A stretch of DNA of 64,000 nt, taken from positions 46,089,868 to 46,153,867 of the forward strand of contig NC_084591.1 of the NCBI RefSeq assembly GCF_033807715.1, given 5' to 3'. This DNA is from Cololabis saira. Its lineage: Eukaryota; Chordata; Actinopteri; Beloniformes; Belonidae. A model generated the notes under the pieces. It was not told the DNA's origin. It saw only the letters and a program-made list of their open reading frames with translations, and did not search any database. Both the position numbers and the translations under genes were made by a program. Within the stretch, counting starts at the first letter, position 1. Each line of letters starts with the position of its first letter. Shown piece after piece: positions 61,301 through 64,000 of this stretch.

Positions 61301-64000
61301 CCATGGAACCAAATCAACAGTCAGCCTGACTATTCAGACAGTTCAACACTGATAAGGACTGCTGTCCCTTCAAGTCTTTAACTGACCCCGTTGTGTAATA
61401 CCATTGGGCTTTGTTTTTGCACGGTCGCACACCTATGCAACTTTGGAAATGTGTGTTAAATCCTATTATTGTGTGCTTTATGTTGTGTCCATGAAAAAGT
61501 CCAACTCACCCCTTTGAAAACGGCCTGTTTCAGGTGTGAAACATTCATCATCCTCCCCTCTGCGTCCTGGTGTTTGGTCCAGTTGTCTGCAGACAGAGGC
61601 TCAGCCCGGCTCACCTGAGGCCTCACTCCCAGGTCCGTCTGACGGGGACACAGTAACAGTGAGCTGTGACGCTGGTGAACTTGGTGAAGCTTCACGTCAC
61701 GTTGCATTCACTATTAGGGCTGGGACGATACGGGTAACTCACGATTCAATACTGTGGCGATATGTGGCCCACGATAACTATAATATCACGATACAGGATA
61801 TTTGAAATATTGTAAGAATTTCATCAACAATATATCACGATATATGTGACTGAAAAAGAAAAAAATACCCATAAAAAGGAAAACGTCTGCAGTTATGCAT
61901 TATTCAATGCCAAAACTTCGTATAAAGAAAGTGCATTTGTATAGAGCAGGGGTTGGCAACCCGCGGCTCTAGAGCCGCAGGCAGCTCTTTAGTGCCGCCA
62001 TAGTTTGACCTTTTTTTTTTCTTTTTTTTCCTCTTTATTTTTTCTTTTTTTCTTCTTTTTCTCTTTTTTTTCTTTTTACGTTTTCCTTTTTAATCTCGAC
62101 ATTTCGACTTTTTTCTCGACATTTCGTCTTTTTCTCGACATTTTGACTATTTCCTTGACATTTTGACTTTTTTCTCGACATTTCGTCTTTGGCCATTTGC
62201 CTTCATTCTAAGGCTTATACAAGACTTTTAATTTTTTGCGGCTGAGACATATTTGATTTTGGTTCAATATGCTGGACAAAGTTGGACAAATTAAAGTGCA
62301 TGAACATTAATAACATGTTTTATATAAACCCAGACAGTGCAATGCTTTGTTTCTAATACTGAAAAGTCAGTAAGCAACTTAATTTTGTATAGTACCTCAC
62401 TGCCTGCTAGTCTTGTAAATGTAAACACTGGACAAATTGAAGTGCATGAACAATAGTGCGGTGACAACCGCGTAAATCCGTCATGTGTAATAAAATATCA
62501 ATATTTGCCTTCAGTTTATCGATTATTTATTGCAACAGAGAGCACAACAACATATCGCAATATTTTTCCCCCCACCACTATTCACTTTACTTCAGAATCA
62601 GCACAAAGCTTTCAAAGTTATTTCAACATGGACAGACCAAATGAAAAAAAGTGGAATGGCTCACTTTTTTGACTTAATGGATACTGGTGTGTATTCTGGT
62701 TTATTGTTCTACTACTGTTAGTGTGCAGTCAGAGAGAATCTCCTGGCTCACCCTGGTGATGACCTCAAAGCCCGGCTCTTCCTGCTGGTTTATCTCCAGC
62801 CCGGGGATGACTTCCCCCAGCAGGTCGGCCACCTCCTCCGGGGGCCGCTGGGGCTGCTCGTCCGGGCCCCGCAGGGCATCAAAGATATAGTTGGTCACTT
62901 TGGAAAAGCCGCCCAGCGTGGCCACGTACGGGTCCCTTCTGAACTTCTACAGGGAAAACATGCAAAATATAAATATTTAGCCTATTTCAAATCAAACAAC
63001 TGCAGAGCCTATGTTGGCTCTGTTGTATATACAAGTACAGCACTGCAAAAACTCAAAATCTTAACAAGAATATTTGTCTTATTTCTAGTTAAAATGTCTC
63101 ATTTTTAGTCAAAAACTATCATTACACTTAAAACACCAGAAAAATAATTTGTTATTTGATAATTTTCACCTGTTTCAAGTAGATTTTCATTCACTTATTT
63201 CAAGTGAAAATCTACTTGAAACAGGTGAAAACTGTCAAAAAACAAGTTATTTTCTGGTAATGAGTCTTGTTTTAAGTGTATTTTTTGACTAAAAATGAGA
63301 CATTTTAATTAGAAATAAGACAAATATTCTTGTTAAGATTCTGAATTTTTGCAGTGAGGTAATTAAATATATATTAATATTATACATTATATTAAATATA
63401 TATGCAGGAATAAGAGAATAGTCGTAATCAACTGGAGAAAAATGTGTTCTTTTACTTCAACTGAGGACACAATCTCCATTTTCATCAGTTTACACACATC
63501 AAAAGGGAACTAAACATCGCTACAGAGCTCATTTACTCAAATAAGCAGCCTGTTGGATCATGTGTCACATTAGGCCTGCTGCTGCTGCTGTGGTTATGAC
63601 TGGAGAACAGAGAAGCTTAAGGCATTCATTTTTTCCTTTTCCTGCAGGGTTGTGCAGAGGTGCGTCTGTTTTTATTTGCTGCATTTCATTTCTCCAGCTC
63701 ACTGCTTTGCTCATTCTCCTTGTTTGACGATTGTATCCAGAACCAGTAAAAAGCTTGAATGAAACAGATCTTATGAGCCGGATTCTAAGACTTTCAGAAG
63801 GAGCATCTCATGACGAGTTGGGCTAAATATCTCCCAGGTATCTTAGCGTGTACAGGTGTGATTTTGAGACAGTTGCCACTGCATGCCCGTCGTGCTTCTC
63901 TTACATGTATGAGGCCGAAGTTGTTGTCGTCCAGCAGGTTCTCGAAGGACTGAGAGAGAGCTTTGTTCGGGGTGTTGACCACCAGACACGTTTCGTCATC
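49140..64000 (-). CDS. tbc1d15: TBC1 domain family member 15, 3' twelve coding exons (5' end beyond window)
   Basis: join(49140..49325, 51086..51172, 52283..52399, 53852..53949, 55161..55260, 57425..57525, 58700..58816, 59903..59997, 61162..61265, 61510..61638, 62752..62946, 63905..>64000) on the complement; 474 residues in one consistent frame, all GT-AG. The TBC GAP domain starts near GLCHAVRKNAW. Its two catalytic fingers are intact: Ile-x-x-Asp-x-x-Arg (partial-product residues 206-212, IEKDVNR, across the 59903/58816 junction) and Tyr-Val-Gln (247-249, GYVQGM). The upstream part contains EIPGLE-type sequence EVIPGLEINQQEEPGFEV. Known role: TBC1D15 stimulates GTP hydrolysis by Rab7 and is recruited to mitochondria by Fis1 in mitophagy. 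The C-terminal exon is Pro/Ser-rich and weakly conserved. The paralogue TBC1D17 is less likely given linkage to tph2. Human TBC1D15 is about 690 aa, so roughly the first 200 residues are outside. Confidence 0.94.
49674..50044. mobile_element. Tc1/mariner-type MITE, copy 3
   Basis: TA-flanked, ends CAGGACTGTCTCAGAAA and inverse. Confidence 0.85.
50458..50785. mobile_element. piggyBac-type MITE with GGAA-rich core
   Basis: TTAA-CCCTTGTGCTGTCTTTGGG at the left, CCCAAAGACAGTACAAGGG-TTAA at the right. The core is an irregular (GAAGGAAG)n tract. TTAA plus CCCTT ends fit piggyBac. Confidence 0.8.
51086..51172 (-). CDS. tbc1d15: tbc1d15 coding exon
   Basis: Acceptor TGTGTTGCAG, donor AAG|GTATGT; 29 codons HINELSMKLDIEEILQ to YLQIRSCK, the end of the TBC fold. 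Confidence 0.92.
51366..52122 (-). mobile_element. Composite hAT-like element, copy C (tbc1d15 intron)
   Basis: 757 bp, same orientation as copy B. Perfect 8-bp target duplication CCAATAAT at 51358-51365 and 52123-52130, which supports the hAT superfamily. Confidence 0.88.
52283..52399 (-). CDS. tbc1d15: tbc1d15 coding exon
   Basis: Acceptor CTATTCTCAG, donor AAG|GTAAAC; 39 codons VMWTGLPCQNFHLLVCC to ENYGFNEILK. Confidence 0.93.
52560..53460 (-). repeat. Dispersed teleost repeat (retroelement-like), antisense
   Basis: Includes CTGGGAGTTTGTTCCACAGG and AAAAGGTTTTCAACCTCGAC, blocks I recall from many fish loci; class uncertain. tbc1d15 intron. Confidence 0.4.
53480..53735. mobile_element. 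Tc1-like transposon end fragment
   Basis: Carries GTATTTAGTCAGACACCAG, GTGCAAGTTCTCCCAC and AAGTATTTGGTCA, the non-coding end of a known fish Tc1-like family. No transposase is left. Confidence 0.5.
53852..53949 (-). CDS. tbc1d15: tbc1d15 coding exon
   Basis: Acceptor GTCTTTCAG, donor GAG|GTCAGT; SQDSGYLYFCFRWLLIRFKR to DVLRLWE. Confidence 0.94.
54583..54920. mobile_element. CACTGCAAAAACTC MITE, internally deleted
   Basis: Left end intact, central arm shortened, right end lost at ACAAATATTC. tbc1d15 intron. Confidence 0.75.
55161..55260 (-). CDS. tbc1d15: tbc1d15 coding exon
   Basis: Acceptor GTGTTGCAG, donor CTGG|GTACCA; HQNFEEQMQGMKTQLIQ to DLAFSNYL. Confidence 0.92.
55285..55440 (-). 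mobile_element. Retroelement 3' tail, inverse of 2620-2857, with poly-G
   Basis: AACTCCCCTTTAGGAGGGAA then CTTGAGCAGGACC, followed by a G run (55379-55400). Confidence 0.6.
55765..56630. repeat. 21-bp minisatellite, tbc1d15 intron
   Basis: About 41 copies of AGGTTTACTAACACTAACTA plus G, with CTACAGG variants and rare 22-bp units (AAACACT). The period is divisible by 3, giving long artefactual frames (SVSKPLV repeats). Confidence 0.97.
56640..57120 (-). pseudogene. L2-like LINE ORF2 C-terminal fragment
   Basis: Minus-strand frame YKAQNGLAPQYLRDLIVSYV, SAGLLVVPRVSKCRFGGR, then frameshifted. Directly abuts the 21-bp minisatellite. Confidence 0.7.
57425..57525 (-). CDS. tbc1d15: tbc1d15 coding exon (glutamine finger)
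   Basis: Acceptor CCGTCCTCCAG, donor ATG|GTGAGT; GYVQGMSDLLSPILFV to CFVSFMDQM. Carries the Tyr-Val-Gln finger. Confidence 0.95.
57526..58699. other. tbc1d15 intron, no recognisable feature
   Basis: AT-rich with a poly-A run near 57847. No repeat that I can name. Confidence 0.5.
58700..58816 (-). CDS. tbc1d15: tbc1d15 coding exon (arginine finger)
   Basis: Acceptor CCGGTTTCAG, donor CTGG|GTGAGG; KDVNRTDRTNRFYEG through HDILMTYCMYDFDL. The catalytic Arg of Ile-x-x-Asp-x-x-Arg is in KDVNR. Confidence 0.95.
59193..59519 (-). pseudogene. Rex1-like LINE RT fragment
   Basis: Frame reads YHVQKYSDDSAVAGCIRDG, WCGSNHLILNVNKTKGMIVD, the RT catalytic region with YSDD for YADD. tbc1d15 intron, same strand. 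Confidence 0.65.
59903..59997 (-). CDS. tbc1d15: tbc1d15 coding exon
   Basis: Acceptor GTCTGACAG, donor TCG|GTGAGG; DEYFRMKLQWKSVSEEQER to RDYRSLI. Supplies the Ile of the arginine-finger motif. Confidence 0.92.
60157..60773. mobile_element. MITE with 30-bp inverted ends and internal tandem repeats
   Basis: Ends ACGGAAGCGTATTGCATTCA and its inverse at 60742-60773. The right half has about four copies of a 65-70-bp unit (TTAATTCAGAAAAACAGAG ... TCTCAGAATTCTGAGATAAT). Confidence 0.75.
61162..61265 (-). CDS. tbc1d15: tbc1d15 coding exon (start of TBC domain)
   Basis: Acceptor GACCTGCAG, donor AAC|GTACGC; GLCHAVRKNAWKFLLGYFPW plus 14 residues. RKNAW is the conserved R-x-x-x-W motif. Confidence 0.93.
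61510..61638 (-). CDS. tbc1d15: tbc1d15 coding exon
   Basis: Acceptor CCCGTCAG, donor GGG|GTGAGT; 43 codons TDLGVRPQVSRAEPL...LKQAVFKG, immediately before the TBC domain. Confidence 0.88.
61714..62575. mobile_element. AGGGCTGGGACGATAC element with nested hAT-like MITE
   Basis: Outer sequence is rich in ATATCACGATA motifs. 61947-62270 is an inner hAT-like element (CAGGGGTTGGCAACCCGCGG) related to 24235-24743 with the right end truncated. tbc1d15 intron. Confidence 0.65.
62752..62946 (-). CDS. tbc1d15: tbc1d15 coding exon
   Basis: Acceptor TTTCCCTGTAG, donor AGG|GTGAGC; 65 codons from KFRRDPYVATLGGFSKVTNY to EEPGFEVITR. Confidence 0.92.
63041..63356. mobile_element. CACTGCAAAAACTC MITE, centrally deleted
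   Basis: 316 bp; both ends present, but one central palindrome arm is lost. tbc1d15 intron. Confidence 0.8.
63905..64000 (-). CDS. tbc1d15: tbc1d15 coding exon, truncated by window edge
   Basis: Open from the window edge; encodes VNTPNKALSQSFENLLDD and NNFGLIH with donor CAT|GTAAGA, phase 0. Partial at its 5' end. Confidence 0.9.

Overview
This is a nuclear genomic window from a ray-finned fish, most likely a percomorph-type teleost. Three vertebrate multi-exon genes with GT-AG introns are embedded in a dense teleost repeat landscape (L2, Rex1-like, Rex3/RTE-like and L1/Tx1 LINEs, tRNA-headed SINEs, hAT, Tc1/mariner and TTAA-flanked MITEs). The teleost call is inference from gene and repeat content. 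There is no bacterial gene, CRISPR array, operon or virus gene.

All three genes lie on the minus strand. (1) snx20, a PX-domain sorting nexin of endosomes, is complete in three coding exons (16531 down to 6079; 288 aa by my translation). (2) tph2, neuronal tryptophan hydroxylase, is complete in eleven coding exons (40023 down to 20541; 491 aa), with the iron ligands, Ser19 context and C-terminal tetramerisation helix all present. (3) tbc1d15, a Rab7-type GTPase-activating protein, has its last twelve coding exons here (64000 down to 49140; 474 aa); its 5' part lies beyond the right edge. tbc1d15 upstream of tph2 in the same orientation is the conserved vertebrate order.

Layout: 1-1840 minisatellite; 1840-5996 Harbinger-like remnant, L1 ORF1 fragment and MITEs; 6079-16531 snx20, whose second intron holds a duplicated, uncharacterised transposon-associated coding unit and whose first intron holds an L2 LINE; 17.2-20.3 kb retroelement debris; 20541-40023 tph2 with its introns; 40.2-49.1 kb intergenic MITEs, a LINE RT fragment and a 27-bp minisatellite; 49140-64000 tbc1d15 with nested transposons and a 21-bp minisatellite in its introns.

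The genes do not form a pathway: tph2 makes 5-hydroxytryptophan for brain serotonin, tbc1d15 acts on Rab7 at late endosomes and mitochondria, and snx20 sorts endosomal cargo. The most interesting architecture is a composite hAT-like element that has captured a truncated copy of another MITE. It occurs four times here: two near-full-length inverted copies bracket tph2 exon 4, and another begins 195 bp upstream of the tph2 start codon. I found no convincing new protein system; the best uncharacterised coding unit is the duplicated element at 9.4-12.4 kb.
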